This document shows positions 1 to 8,155 of a stretch of 64,000 nt of DNA, in pieces. The notes beneath the pieces were generated by a model, which made no database searches, was not told the DNA's origin, and saw nothing but the letters and a program-made list of their open reading frames with translations. The DNA comes from Flavobacterium collinsii (lineage in GTDB: Bacteria > Bacteroidota > Bacteroidia > Flavobacteriales > Flavobacteriaceae). The stretch covers positions 24,051 to 88,050 of the forward strand of contig NZ_CADCST010000096.1 of NCBI RefSeq assembly GCF_902804485.1, read 5' to 3'. The stretch's first letter is position 1; each line of letters opens with the position of its first letter. Both the position numbers and the translations under genes were made by a program.

Positions 1-7
1 GAATAAA

Positions 8-844
8 TTACCTTTTCAGTGTTACTACCTGCTGTGGGTAAGGAATGTCAATTCCGACTTCGTCAAAACGTTTTTTTATGCTTTGCAGTAGATCACAATA
101 GAGGACAAAACCGTCTGTAGAATTTTTTGCCCAGGCCCATGCCTTTAGAGTTACGCTTGAATCTGCCAGTGCTACTACTCGGGCGACAACCAAAGGTACT
201 TTTTGTTTTTTGTTTTCGGCAGTTCGGGTATCTATAAAAAGTGGATGTTTAGCAATTTCTTCCTGCATGATTTCTAAGGCTTTTTCGATATCAGATTGAT
301 AACCAATACCGACTTCGATGATCTTACAACATTTGGTGTCGTGCATGTTGGTGTTGACAATAATCTGAGCGCTAATAACTGAATTTGGAATGATAATTCG
401 GTTGTTTTCAGCATCTTTTAAGACGACTTGTCTCAGATTGATATCTTCGACTGTGCCCACAAAATTGTTGATAGTGATTTTATCGTTGATGCGAAAAGGT
501 TTGAAAATGACCAGAAAGATTCCGCTCACTATATTGCTTAAAGCTTGTTGAGAAGCCAAACCCGCAACAATAGAGATTACTCCGGCTCCGGCCAGAACAG
601 AATGACCGATTATTTTAAATTCGGGGATTTGTATTAAAGCAAAGGCAAATCCTAAGATATAAATTACAGTAATAATCAGGTGTTTTAAAAACTTAAATCC
701 TGTAGCATCATAATCTTTATCGGCCTGTTTTCGATACAGTACATAACGAAGTACTTTGTCGGTAATGGCACTAAGGATTATAGTGGTAATTGCTATAATG
801 GCAATAAAAACACCTATTCTAAAGTCTTTTAAGTAATCAGTCAT
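8..844 (-). CDS. Small-conductance mechanosensitive channel, MscS family
   Basis: 278-residue inner-membrane protein expected to open under membrane tension and release solutes during hypo-osmotic shock. Three hydrophobic segments lie at about residues 10-32, 55-75 and 82-117. The last has the Gly/Ala-rich pore-helix pattern of MscS (GAGVISIVAGLASQQALSN), followed by the beta domain (FKPFRINDKITI) and a C-terminal alpha/beta domain. The length is close to that of E. coli MscS. The stop codon is seven bases from the window edge, so the gene is complete. It is the first of several minus-strand genes. Family assignment is firm; conductance and gating cannot be read from the sequence. Confidence 0.93.
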   Translation of the reverse strand: MTDYLKDFRIGVFIAIIAITTIILSAITDKVLRYVLYRKQADKDYDATGFKFLKHLIITVIYILGFAFALIQIPEFKIIGHSVLAGAGVISIVAGLASQQALSNIVSGIFLVIFKPFRINDKITINNFVGTVEDINLRQVVLKDAENNRIIIPNSVISAQIIVNTNMHDTKCCKIIEVGIGYQSDIEKALEIMQEEIAKHPLFIDTRTAENKKQKVPLVVARVVALADSSVTLKAWAWAKNSTDGFVLYCDLLQSIKKRFDEVGIDIPYPQQVVTLKR

Positions 845-860
845 AGCTCTTAAGTTTGAA

Positions 861-907
861 AAAAATCCAAAAAACGATTTTTGTTAAAATTTACTTTTTG
901 GATTTTT
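861..907 (-). terminator. Inverted repeat, probable terminator of the thioesterase gene
   Basis: AAAAATCCAAAAA (861-873) is perfectly complementary to TTTTTGGATTTTT (895-907), giving a 13-bp stem. On the minus strand the hairpin is followed by a short T run. It lies just after the stop of the minus-strand thioesterase gene and before the mechanosensitive channel gene. The stem is AT-rich, so termination strength is uncertain. Confidence 0.5.
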
Positions 908-934
908 GTAATTTATAACCAATAGGATTTCGTT

Positions 935-1372
935 TTAAAGTCCAATAAAGTCATCACTTTTTGGGAAAATACTCAAAGCTTCAATAGCGATTTCGGGAGT
1001 TGGAGAGGCTAATTTACGAAGTTTCGTATCCATCCAGGCTCCATCCACTGTAATAACGGCACAAAGGGTATCGTCTTCTCTTCTAAATTCATGAATGATT
1101 GACCAGCGTGAGGCATCAGCTTTCATTTTTGAAGTTTTGGTATGAATGAAGATCTTATCAGAAAGTTTTAACTCTTTTCTGAAAATACATTCTTCTCTAA
1201 ACAAAACAGGTCCAAACCCCTGTGTTTGCATTACTCTTAAAGTTAAACCCAGCTCTTCAAGGATTTCAATACGATGCTGTGCGCCAAAATCGTAATAAGC
1301 ACTGTGACGAACGTGAAAATTAGGGTCAAGATCTGACCAGCGAAAAGAGATTTCTTTAATAAATGAAGCCAT
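935..1372 (-). CDS. Acyl-CoA thioesterase, hotdog fold (4HBT/YbgC-like)
   Basis: 145 residues, the usual length of single-hotdog thioesterases that hydrolyse acyl-CoA thioesters in the cytoplasm. The N-terminal block RWSDLDPNFHVRHSAYYDFG corresponds to the family signature in which an Asp, a His-Val pair and an aromatic-rich helix shape the active site. The usual GHVNN is altered to FHVRH, so substrate preference may differ from YbgC. It has no signal peptide. Neighbours do not reveal a pathway. The true substrate is unknown. Confidence 0.82.
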   Translation of the reverse strand: MASFIKEISFRWSDLDPNFHVRHSAYYDFGAQHRIEILEELGLTLRVMQTQGFGPVLFREECIFRKELKLSDKIFIHTKTSKMKADASRWSIIHEFRREDDTLCAVITVDGAWMDTKLRKLASPTPEIAIEALSIFPKSDDFIGL

Positions 1373-1520
1373 TTTGTAATTGTATTTTAATTGAATGAGA
1401 TTGATAGAAGAACGTTAATTTCTTTAGAAAATCAATCTTTTTTAGAAAATCGAAATTACGAATAAAAAACCAAACGATTTGTGGTAAAGAAGAACTATTG
1501 CTATTAAAAACCGAAGTGTT

Positions 1521-2546
1521 TTAATTTAATTTCGATTCTTCAATCGTAGAGATTGTAATGTCATCTTCTTTTAAAGATTTAAGAAAATCTGCGGTATCAA
1601 ATACTTCTCCAATGGTGGTGACTCCTGTTTTTTTTGCTTTTCCGGACAGTATTCTGTTAACTGTTTCTACAACAAGCGGCGCTGTAACGGCATAAATGTC
1701 CTGACCCTGAGCGATAATTGTTCTTTTGATGTTTTCTTTTGTTGCTGTAACTTCCAGACAAAAATGTTGTGACGACCTGTTTTTGTGATCGGTCGGTTTT
1801 GGTTCTGGTGTGGCAGTATTTCGAAGATCGTCCAGTGAATTTTGACTTAGATAGGTATTAATCGTACTGACTTTTAAATGACGCGAAATGGTGATGATTT
1901 CTGAAAGGGGTAATGCGACAACTTCTTTAATTCCAATAGGATTCTTAAAGTTCCATTTAAAAGGTGTGGCGGGCTGAAGGTCTTGTAGTTGATCGTTTTT
2001 TAAGGTCAGTCTGGTGTAATGATTTCGGTCTCCTGTTAGTCTAGTTCCTTTTGTTGGATGCCAGGAATCCAGACCGATGTAGAGGTTTATTTCATCAATA
2101 TGATCCCAATCCTGAGTAATTGCGGTACTTAATAAATCTCCTAGACCTCCATAAAAAGCAGCGGCAGGAATAACCAGAATTTCGGCCAGTTTTGCCGAAT
2201 CGGAAAATTGTTCGAATATGTCCAAGACCGATTTTTGTTCGGCTGTTAAATCAATATAATGAATGCCCAATCGCAAAGCCGATTGAATAATGGGATCGGC
2301 AGTGTCTAAGAACGGGCCGGCACAGTTGATGACTATTTTTGCTTTGGAAAATGCGGTGTCTAATGATTCTGAATCGTGGATATCTGCTGCTTTTAGAATG
2401 GTTTCCGGGTAATACTGATGTAAAAGAGTCAGTTTTTCGTAGTCTCTTCCGGAAAGGATAAGTGGGTAGCCTAGTTTGTAAAGTTCAGCAACAATAAATT
2501 TTCCAGTATGCCCGTAAGCGCCATAGATGGCAATGGTATTTTTCAT
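1521..2546 (-). CDS. Saccharopine dehydrogenase-like NAD(P)-binding protein
   Basis: 341 residues with an N-terminal Rossmann fold: IAIYGAYGHTGKFIVAEL carries the GxxGxTG dinucleotide-binding motif at about residues 8-15, and NCAGPF follows at about 75. This matches the saccharopine dehydrogenase NADP-binding family, which includes many uncharacterised oxidoreductases and trans-acting enoyl reductase-like proteins. No lysine-pathway genes lie nearby, so lysine metabolism is not supported. Substrate unknown. It lies 78 bp from the antiporter gene, with an inverted repeat between them. Confidence 0.75.
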   Translation of the reverse strand: MKNTIAIYGAYGHTGKFIVAELYKLGYPLILSGRDYEKLTLLHQYYPETILKAADIHDSESLDTAFSKAKIVINCAGPFLDTADPIIQSALRLGIHYIDLTAEQKSVLDIFEQFSDSAKLAEILVIPAAAFYGGLGDLLSTAITQDWDHIDEINLYIGLDSWHPTKGTRLTGDRNHYTRLTLKNDQLQDLQPATPFKWNFKNPIGIKEVVALPLSEIITISRHLKVSTINTYLSQNSLDDLRNTATPEPKPTDHKNRSSQHFCLEVTATKENIKRTIIAQGQDIYAVTAPLVVETVNRILSGKAKKTGVTTIGEVFDTADFLKSLKEDDITISTIEESKLN

Positions 2547-2551
2547 AAGTT

Positions 2552-2615
2552 GAAATTTTAATTATATTCTTTTAAGAAGCTGATAATTAGTTTAAACGAA
2601 TATAATTAAAATTTC
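2552..2615. repeat. Perfect 18-bp inverted repeat
   Basis: GAAATTTTAATTATATTC at 2552-2569 is exactly complementary to 2598-2615, with a 28-bp loop. It sits between two minus-strand genes, after the antiporter stop and before the oxidoreductase start. There is no long T run, so it could be a weak terminator, an mRNA end-protecting hairpin or an operator. Confidence 0.55.
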
Positions 2616-2624
2616 TGATGCGGT

Positions 2625-3887
2625 TTATTTTTCTTCCTGAACACCTAATTTTTTAACGATCCACGGAAGTGTAAGTCCTTGCCCGACTATGGTTAAAAGT
2701 ACCACAGCAACAGAAATGAATAGTATTGTATTTCGCTCTGGAAAAGGAGTTCCATCTTCCAGAAATTTGGGTAATCCTAAGGCTATGGCCAGAGAAACAA
2801 TACCGCGCATTCCGGACCAGCTGATTATAAAACTGTTTTTGGAATCTAACAAGGCATGTTCGCTAATTTTTCGTCTTTTTCGGTCATTTTTCTGAAAGGC
2901 TTTCTGCAGATTAATTTTTTGAAAAAAGACCCTTACCATTCGGGTTAATAATGCAACTATAGTTATGATAGCGGCATAACCTATGTAAGGTAAAATCATA
3001 TTGTCGTCGATATCTTTTAGGATGTATCGAAAATTAAGTCCGATTAGGATGAAAATTAATCCGTTTAAGATAAAAATAATGACATCCCAGAGACTTTTAG
3101 AATTGTTTCTGAGACTCTCCGGGAATATTTTCTTGCTAAAACGGGCAATAGCCAGACCTAAAAATACCACTGCTATAACTCCAGAAACATGCAAATGTTC
3201 CGCAACTAAATAAGTAACAAAAGGCATCAAGAGCATAAAACTTACGGTGACATTTGTGTTTTTACGGACTTTGGTCAAAATGAAAGCTAGAATTTTGCCC
3301 ATAACAAAACCCACTAAAAAACCTCCTCCTAATAAGATTACAAATTGAAGAGTTGCTTTCCAGATGATAAATGCAGAGCCCATAGCGGTCGCCACTGCAA
3401 ATCGATAAGCAACCAGTGCAGAGGCATCATTGATAAGGCTTTCTCCCTCGAGTATGGTGATAGTTTTTTCGGGTATTCCAAGGCCTTTCGTTATGTTTAC
3501 TGCGGCAACAGCATCAGTAGCCGAAAGTATTGCTCCTAGTACAAAAGACAGTGGCCAGGTCATGCCGGGAATCATATAATGTGAGACTACGGCGATCCAA
3601 AAGGTAGTGAGAAAAACCAATGGTATTGCTAAAGTGCTTATAGTGCTTAGATTTGTTCTGAAATGCTTCGGAGAAATGTTAAATGAAGCATCATACAATA
3701 AAGGGGGGAGAAAAATCAGAAATATAATCTCAGGATTAATTTCGATCTCACTCATGGACGGAATGAAACCAATAGCAACTCCAACGATAACCAACAATAT
3801 AGGATAGGGGAGTTTTGCTTTATCGGCAAATGCAGAAAGTCCTATTACAATGGTGAGAATAAAGAGGACGATGGTATAGTTTTCCAT
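2625..3887 (-). CDS. Na+/H+ antiporter, CPA1 family
   Basis: 420-residue polytopic membrane protein with about 12 hydrophobic helices, expected to exchange Na+ (or K+) for protons. The CPA1 ion-binding signature is clear: SATDAVAAV followed about 20 residues later by LEGESLINDASALV, and a C-terminal WSGMRGIVSLA block. Unlike many NhaP proteins it has no long cytoplasmic tail; it ends KKLGVQEEK. Ion specificity cannot be told. It stands alone on the minus strand between the oxidoreductase and a small unknown gene. Confidence 0.9.
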   Translation of the reverse strand: MENYTIVLFILTIVIGLSAFADKAKLPYPILLVIVGVAIGFIPSMSEIEINPEIIFLIFLPPLLYDASFNISPKHFRTNLSTISTLAIPLVFLTTFWIAVVSHYMIPGMTWPLSFVLGAILSATDAVAAVNITKGLGIPEKTITILEGESLINDASALVAYRFAVATAMGSAFIIWKATLQFVILLGGGFLVGFVMGKILAFILTKVRKNTNVTVSFMLLMPFVTYLVAEHLHVSGVIAVVFLGLAIARFSKKIFPESLRNNSKSLWDVIIFILNGLIFILIGLNFRYILKDIDDNMILPYIGYAAIITIVALLTRMVRVFFQKINLQKAFQKNDRKRRKISEHALLDSKNSFIISWSGMRGIVSLAIALGLPKFLEDGTPFPERNTILFISVAVVLLTIVGQGLTLPWIVKKLGVQEEK

Positions 3888-3919
3888 TTTTTACTAAATG
3901 ATATTATAGTTGATTTTTA

Positions 3920-4483
3920 TTAGTCGAAGTCATACCATCTTGGGAGATCTTCATTTTCTGGAAGGCCATTTGTTGGAAAAATTTTACTAAGGCGATAAAT
4001 CATTTCTACTTTAATAATAGGATCTTCTGAATTTTCGGCTAAATCTTTTATGGTATCAATAGCTTCTTTAGTTCCAATACTTTTTAAAGCATGCCCGCAC
4101 TGATTGATAAATTGTCCTGTTCCAGTGCTATAAGCTTCCAGGGAATCATACTTTTGTTGTATTGCAATCTTAATCACAGGAACGCTGGATGGATGTTCTC
4201 TTCTTTGCAGATCGTGAATAATATCATTATATTCTGTATGCCAAGGCTCTAATAGTAATTTGTGAAATAAGTCGATGTGTTCATCATTTTCTTCCAAAAT
4301 CCAAAGTAACCAAATACAAAAATTAACATCATTACTATTTTTGGAAGCTATTATATTTTCTGCTATTTTTCGCCCCTCATGATATTGAGATTCTTTAGAA
4401 AAAGGAAGTTTTTTAATTAATTCTTCCCTTGTGATTTTTCTCATTTGATAATCATTAATATTTTGTCTTAGTTTTTCTATCAT
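3920..4483 (-). CDS. Hypothetical helical protein, possibly HEAT-like
   Basis: 187 residues, cytoplasmic, no signal peptide or membrane segment. I do not recognise the family. The sequence is strongly helical with alternating hydrophobic positions; about residues 90-175 contain two stretches (beginning SSVPVIKIA and GTKEAIDTIKDLA) that resemble HEAT-type helical pairs, suggesting a scaffold or binding role. The start lies upstream of the non-coding region shared with dnaK, which is divergent. No function is proposed. Confidence 0.6.
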   Translation of the reverse strand: MIEKLRQNINDYQMRKITREELIKKLPFSKESQYHEGRKIAENIIASKNSNDVNFCIWLLWILEENDEHIDLFHKLLLEPWHTEYNDIIHDLQRREHPSSVPVIKIAIQQKYDSLEAYSTGTGQFINQCGHALKSIGTKEAIDTIKDLAENSEDPIIKVEMIYRLSKIFPTNGLPENEDLPRWYDFD

Positions 4484-4629
4484 TTGTTTAATTGTGAAAT
4501 GCCTATTTAAGATTTGGTGTTTTTATTTTAGGTTAAATTATAGTAAGTTTTTTTAGCTAAATGCTAATGTATAAATTTTCAGGGGAAGTTATTAGAAGAA
4601 CTTTTATATAAAAACCTTTTTATGAAATC

Positions 4630-4717
4630 GATTGCACTAGCCCTGATAGAAATGGAAATCCTTTTGTGGCGGGGTTCGCCATAAAAGATTGTAATGGATA
4701 GCAGGAAATAGCTCCTA
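4630..4717. ncRNA. Structured non-coding element resembling the Flavo-1 RNA motif
   Basis: The 419-bp gap 4484-4902 has no credible gene but contains this compact element. CTTTTGTGGCG (4661-4671) pairs with CGCCATAAAAG (4677-4687) over 11 bp around a 5-base loop. It is flanked by the blocks CACTAGCCCTGATAGAAATG on one side and GGATAGCAGGAAATAGCTCC on the other, which look too specific to be random in this AT-rich gap. From memory these blocks resemble Flavo-1 (Rfam RF01705), an RNA motif common in intergenic regions of flavobacteria with no known function. The hairpin's single non-Watson-Crick pair is G-U on the plus strand but A-C on the minus strand, which mildly favours plus-strand transcription. 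Confidence 0.5.
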
Positions 4718-4834
4718 ATAATGACATGTAAAGCACTGATATGCCACGTATGTCAGGTTTTAAAAATGTCATGTTGTCAGATAGTTTTAAATGTGTCGAC
4801 AGTAAAACTGACAATTTTATTTGGTTTTTTATAT

Positions 4835-4858
4835 TGGCATAAAGATTGACTTATGCCA
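4835..4858. promoter_or_regulatory. Perfect inverted repeat upstream of dnaK, candidate operator
   Basis: TGGCATAA (4835-4842) and TTATGCCA (4851-4858) form an exact 8-bp inverted repeat with an 8-bp spacer, 44 bp before the dnaK start. Several TGTCA/TGACA words lie just upstream (about 4750-4815). The size and position fit a dimeric repressor or activator site for a stress gene. No CIRCE-type repeat was seen, and no good TAnnTTTG box was found, so the dnaK promoter is not placed. Confidence 0.4.
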
Positions 4859-4902
4859 CCTGAGTTATTAAATTAGTATATCAAAAATTAAATATATAAA
4901 AA

Positions 4903-6786
4903 ATGGGTAAAATAATCGGAATTGACTTAGGTACGACGAACTCTTGTGTTTCTGTAATGGAAGGTAACGAAGCAGTTGTTATCCCTAATGCAGAAGGAAA
5001 AAGAACTACTCCTTCTATTATCGCTTTTGTTGAAGGTGGAGAAATTAAAGTAGGTGATCCTGCAAAAAGACAAGCAGTAACGAATCCTACAAAAACGATT
5101 GCTTCTATTAAACGTTTTATGGGACACACTTTTGCTGAGACTACAAGCGAAGCAAAAAGAGTTTCTTACAAAGTAGTAAAAGGTGACAACAATACTCCAC
5201 GTGTGGATATTGATGGTCGTTTATATACTGCTCAGGAATTGTCTGCAATGACTCTTCAAAAAATGAAAAAAACTGCTGAAGACTATTTAGGTCAAACTGT
5301 AACTGAAGCAGTTATTACTGTTCCTGCTTACTTTAACGATGCACAACGTCAAGCTACTAAAGAAGCTGGTGAAATTGCAGGTCTTAAAGTTATGCGTATC
5401 ATCAATGAGCCAACTGCTGCTGCACTTGCTTACGGATTAGATAAAAAAGGAACTGATCAAAAAATTGCTGTTTACGATTTAGGTGGAGGTACTTTTGATA
5501 TCTCTGTTCTTGAATTAGGAGACGGTGTATTTGAAGTATTGTCTACAAATGGTGATACTCACTTAGGTGGTGATGATTTTGACCACGAAATCATTGACTG
5601 GTTGGCTAATGAATTTTTAGCTGAAGAAGGTATTGATTTACGTTTGGATCCAATGTCATTGCAACGTTTGAAAGAAGCTGCAGAGAAAGCAAAAATTGAA
5701 TTGTCTTCTTCTTCAGAAACTGAAATCAACTTGCCATACGTTACAGCTACGGCTTCAGGACCAAAACACTTAGTTAAAAAATTATCTAGAGCTAAATTTG
5801 AGCAATTAACTGATTCATTAGTTAAACGTTCTATGGAGCCAGTTGCTAAAGCGTTAAAAGATGCAGGTTTATCTACATCTGATATCGACGAAGTAATCCT
5901 TGTTGGAGGTTCTACTCGTATGCCAAGAATCGCTGACGAAGTGGAGAAATTCTTTGGTAAAAAAGCATCTAAAGGAGTTAATCCTGATGAGGTTGTTGCT
6001 ATTGGAGCAGCTATTCAAGGTGGAGTTTTATCTGGAGATGTAAAAGATGTATTGTTACTTGACGTTACACCTTTATCTTTAGGTATCGAAACTATGGGTG
6101 GTGTATTGACTAAATTAATCGAGTCTAACACAACTATTCCAACTAAAAAATCCCAAGTATTCTCTACTGCTGCTGATTCTCAACCATCTGTTGAAATTCA
6201 CGTATTACAAGGAGAAAGAGCTATGGCTGCTGATAACAAAACTATCGGTCGTTTCCACTTAGATGGTATTCCACCAGCACCAAGAGGAGTTCCTCAAATC
6301 GAGGTTACTTTTGATATTGATGCAAATGGTATCATCAAAGTTTCTGCAACTGATAAAGGAACTGGAAAATCTCACGATATCCGTATCGAAGCTTCTTCTG
6401 GATTAACAGCTGAAGAAATCGAAAAAATGAAAAAAGATGCTGAAGCTAACGCTGACGCTGACAAAATAGCTAAAGAAAGAGCTGAGAAATTAAACGAAGC
6501 TGACAGCATGATTTTCCAAACAGAAAGTCAATTGAAAGAGTTAGGAAGCAAATTAGCTGACGACCACAAAGTTGCTGTAGAGTACGCTTTAACTGAATTG
6601 AGAATGGCTCACCAATCTCAAGACATTCCAGCTATTCAAACAGCTCTTGACAACATCAATGCAGCTTGGAAAACAGCTACAGAAGCTATGTATGCTCAAG
6701 GTGAACAAGGTCAACAAGCAGCTCCACAACAAGAGCAATCGCAAGGAGACAATGTTGAAGACGTTGAATTCGAAGAAGTAAAATAA
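4903..6786 (+). CDS. dnaK: Chaperone DnaK (Hsp70)
   Basis: 627 residues, the standard length. The ATPase domain begins GIDLGTTNSCVSVMEG and contains YDLGGGTFDISVLE and the hinge block ILVGGSTRMPRI. The substrate-binding domain follows (VLLLDVTPLSLGIETMGG), with a helical lid and a Gln-rich tail ending EDVEFEEVK. DnaK refolds proteins with DnaJ and GrpE, neither of which lies in this window. It is a single-gene unit closed by its own terminator. The upstream palindrome may mark stress regulation. Confidence 0.99.
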   Translation: MGKIIGIDLGTTNSCVSVMEGNEAVVIPNAEGKRTTPSIIAFVEGGEIKVGDPAKRQAVTNPTKTIASIKRFMGHTFAETTSEAKRVSYKVVKGDNNTPRVDIDGRLYTAQELSAMTLQKMKKTAEDYLGQTVTEAVITVPAYFNDAQRQATKEAGEIAGLKVMRIINEPTAAALAYGLDKKGTDQKIAVYDLGGGTFDISVLELGDGVFEVLSTNGDTHLGGDDFDHEIIDWLANEFLAEEGIDLRLDPMSLQRLKEAAEKAKIELSSSSETEINLPYVTATASGPKHLVKKLSRAKFEQLTDSLVKRSMEPVAKALKDAGLSTSDIDEVILVGGSTRMPRIADEVEKFFGKKASKGVNPDEVVAIGAAIQGGVLSGDVKDVLLLDVTPLSLGIETMGGVLTKLIESNTTIPTKKSQVFSTAADSQPSVEIHVLQGERAMAADNKTIGRFHLDGIPPAPRGVPQIEVTFDIDANGIIKVSATDKGTGKSHDIRIEASSGLTAEEIEKMKKDAEANADADKIAKERAEKLNEADSMIFQTESQLKELGSKLADDHKVAVEYALTELRMAHQSQDIPAIQTALDNINAAWKTATEAMYAQGEQGQQAAPQQEQSQGDNVEDVEFEEVK

Positions 6787-6809
6787 TTCTTCTTTAAACA
6801 ATAATGAAA

Positions 6810-6839
6810 ACCGGGTCAGAAATGACTCGGTTTTTTTTT
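6810..6839 (+). terminator. Intrinsic terminator of dnaK
   Basis: ACCGGGTCA pairs with TGACTCGGT (one G-U pair) around a GAAA tetraloop, followed directly by a run of T at 6830-6839. It lies 24 bp after the dnaK stop. Confidence 0.9.
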
Positions 6840-7019
6840 GGTTTATGTTGAGGTAATGTGTTTCGTGATTATCTGTTTTTTTATGAGATAGTTTTAAAAA
6901 AAACTTTATAAGAGAAAAGCGTCACAGTGCGTCTCTACAGCGATGACAGCTACAAAATGACAATTGTCATTTCTTGTTCGGAAACTTTTTTGTAATATTA
7001 CTATGTAAATCATTTTTGA

Positions 7020-8093
7020 ATGAGAAAGATAAAATACAAGAAAGGCAGAAAGTTGCAGCATACCAGTCTGGAGTATACAGGCACACATAAAGATCATGAA
7101 ACAGAAATGCAGCTTTTTGTTTATAATGATGCTGATATTGTCGAATATGAGAAGTTTACGGTTTTGGCCATAAATTCCTGCTTTGATTATACTAAAAATA
7201 ATTGGCTGAATATTCACGGATTAAATGACATCAGTCTTATAAAAACAATAGGAGATCATTTTAAAGTAGACGATTTTTTGCTGGCTGATATTTTAAATAC
7301 CACCAAAAGAACGAAACTAGAGGAACAAAAAGATGTTTTGTTTTTCAATATAAAATCGTTGTTGCCTTCAGAGTATTCAGACGGTCTTAAGGTAGAACAG
7401 CTCAGTTTTATTTTAAAAGACGGAATTTTGATTTCTTTTCAGGAAAAAAGAAGTGACTTCTTTACACATATACGCGAACGGTTGCGTACTCATGCCGGAA
7501 TCGTAAGATCCAAGAAGGTAGATTATCTGCTTTATTTATTGCTTGATGCTGTAATGGAAAACTTTTACATTACAATCGAAGATGAAGAAGATAATATTGA
7601 AGAGCTTATCGATTTAACCAAAAAAGGAGCAGATCCAATTATTTTGGAAAGAATTGAAAATCATCGTGATAACTTTAATTTTTTAAAACGCTCTATTGTT
7701 CCCCTTCGGGATTCACTTTATTATTTGAAAACCATTAAAGATGATGATGAAAATAATGGTCTAATACGAAAAGAAACATTTAATTTTTTTATTCGACTGC
7801 ATCAAAAAAGTTTAGAACTTCTGGAGCAGATTGAGTCTGATATGAGTTCTTTAGAAAGTGCTTCCAATTTTTATTTTTCGGAACAGAGCCGAAAAATGAA
7901 CGAGATTATGAAAACCCTGACCATTATTTCGGCCATATTTATTCCACTTACCTTTATAGTTGGGGTATATGGAATGAATTTTGAATATATGCCCGAATTG
8001 AAAGAGAGAAACGGTTATTTTATTGTGATGGGAGCCATGTTTGCATTGGTGATAGGTTTGATTATTTATTTCAAAAAAAGACGCTGGTTTTAA
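7020..8093 (+). CDS. corA: CorA-type magnesium/cobalt transporter
   Basis: 357 residues. A large N-terminal cytoplasmic alpha/beta domain and a long helix (about residues 160-295) precede two C-terminal membrane helices (about 300-318 and 332-350). The signature YGMN lies at residues 317-320 at the end of the first helix, as required for the CorA selectivity loop, and the protein ends in a basic tail KKRRWF. It should form a pentameric Mg2+ channel in the inner membrane. It stands as a single gene between dnaK and pta. No Mg2+-sensing leader was recognised. Confidence 0.93.
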   Translation: MRKIKYKKGRKLQHTSLEYTGTHKDHETEMQLFVYNDADIVEYEKFTVLAINSCFDYTKNNWLNIHGLNDISLIKTIGDHFKVDDFLLADILNTTKRTKLEEQKDVLFFNIKSLLPSEYSDGLKVEQLSFILKDGILISFQEKRSDFFTHIRERLRTHAGIVRSKKVDYLLYLLLDAVMENFYITIEDEEDNIEELIDLTKKGADPIILERIENHRDNFNFLKRSIVPLRDSLYYLKTIKDDDENNGLIRKETFNFFIRLHQKSLELLEQIESDMSSLESASNFYFSEQSRKMNEIMKTLTIISAIFIPLTFIVGVYGMNFEYMPELKERNGYFIVMGAMFALVIGLIIYFKKRRWF

Positions 8094-8155
8094 CGTTTAT
8101 TTCTCTGTTTAAAATACGATTATATACGACATTTGTTTAGTTTAAAACATAAATT

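Noticed and set aside
1521..2546. Lysine-pathway saccharopine dehydrogenase
   Set aside because: Only the NAD(P)-binding fold is supported; no lysine-pathway neighbours and the C-terminal part does not show pathway-specific features.
4620..4814. 64-residue minus-strand reading frame upstream of dnaK
   Set aside because: It overlaps the structured RNA-like element, has no recognisable protein features and lacks a plausible leader.
4835..4850. Sigma-54-type promoter (TGGC-N7-TTG) upstream of dnaK
   Set aside because: The -24-like half fits but the -12 element reads TTGA rather than TTGC, and the bases form half of a perfect palindrome, which is the simpler reading.
4881..5129. Minus-strand reading frames opposite the start of dnaK
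   Set aside because: They are antisense shadows of a highly conserved coding sequence.
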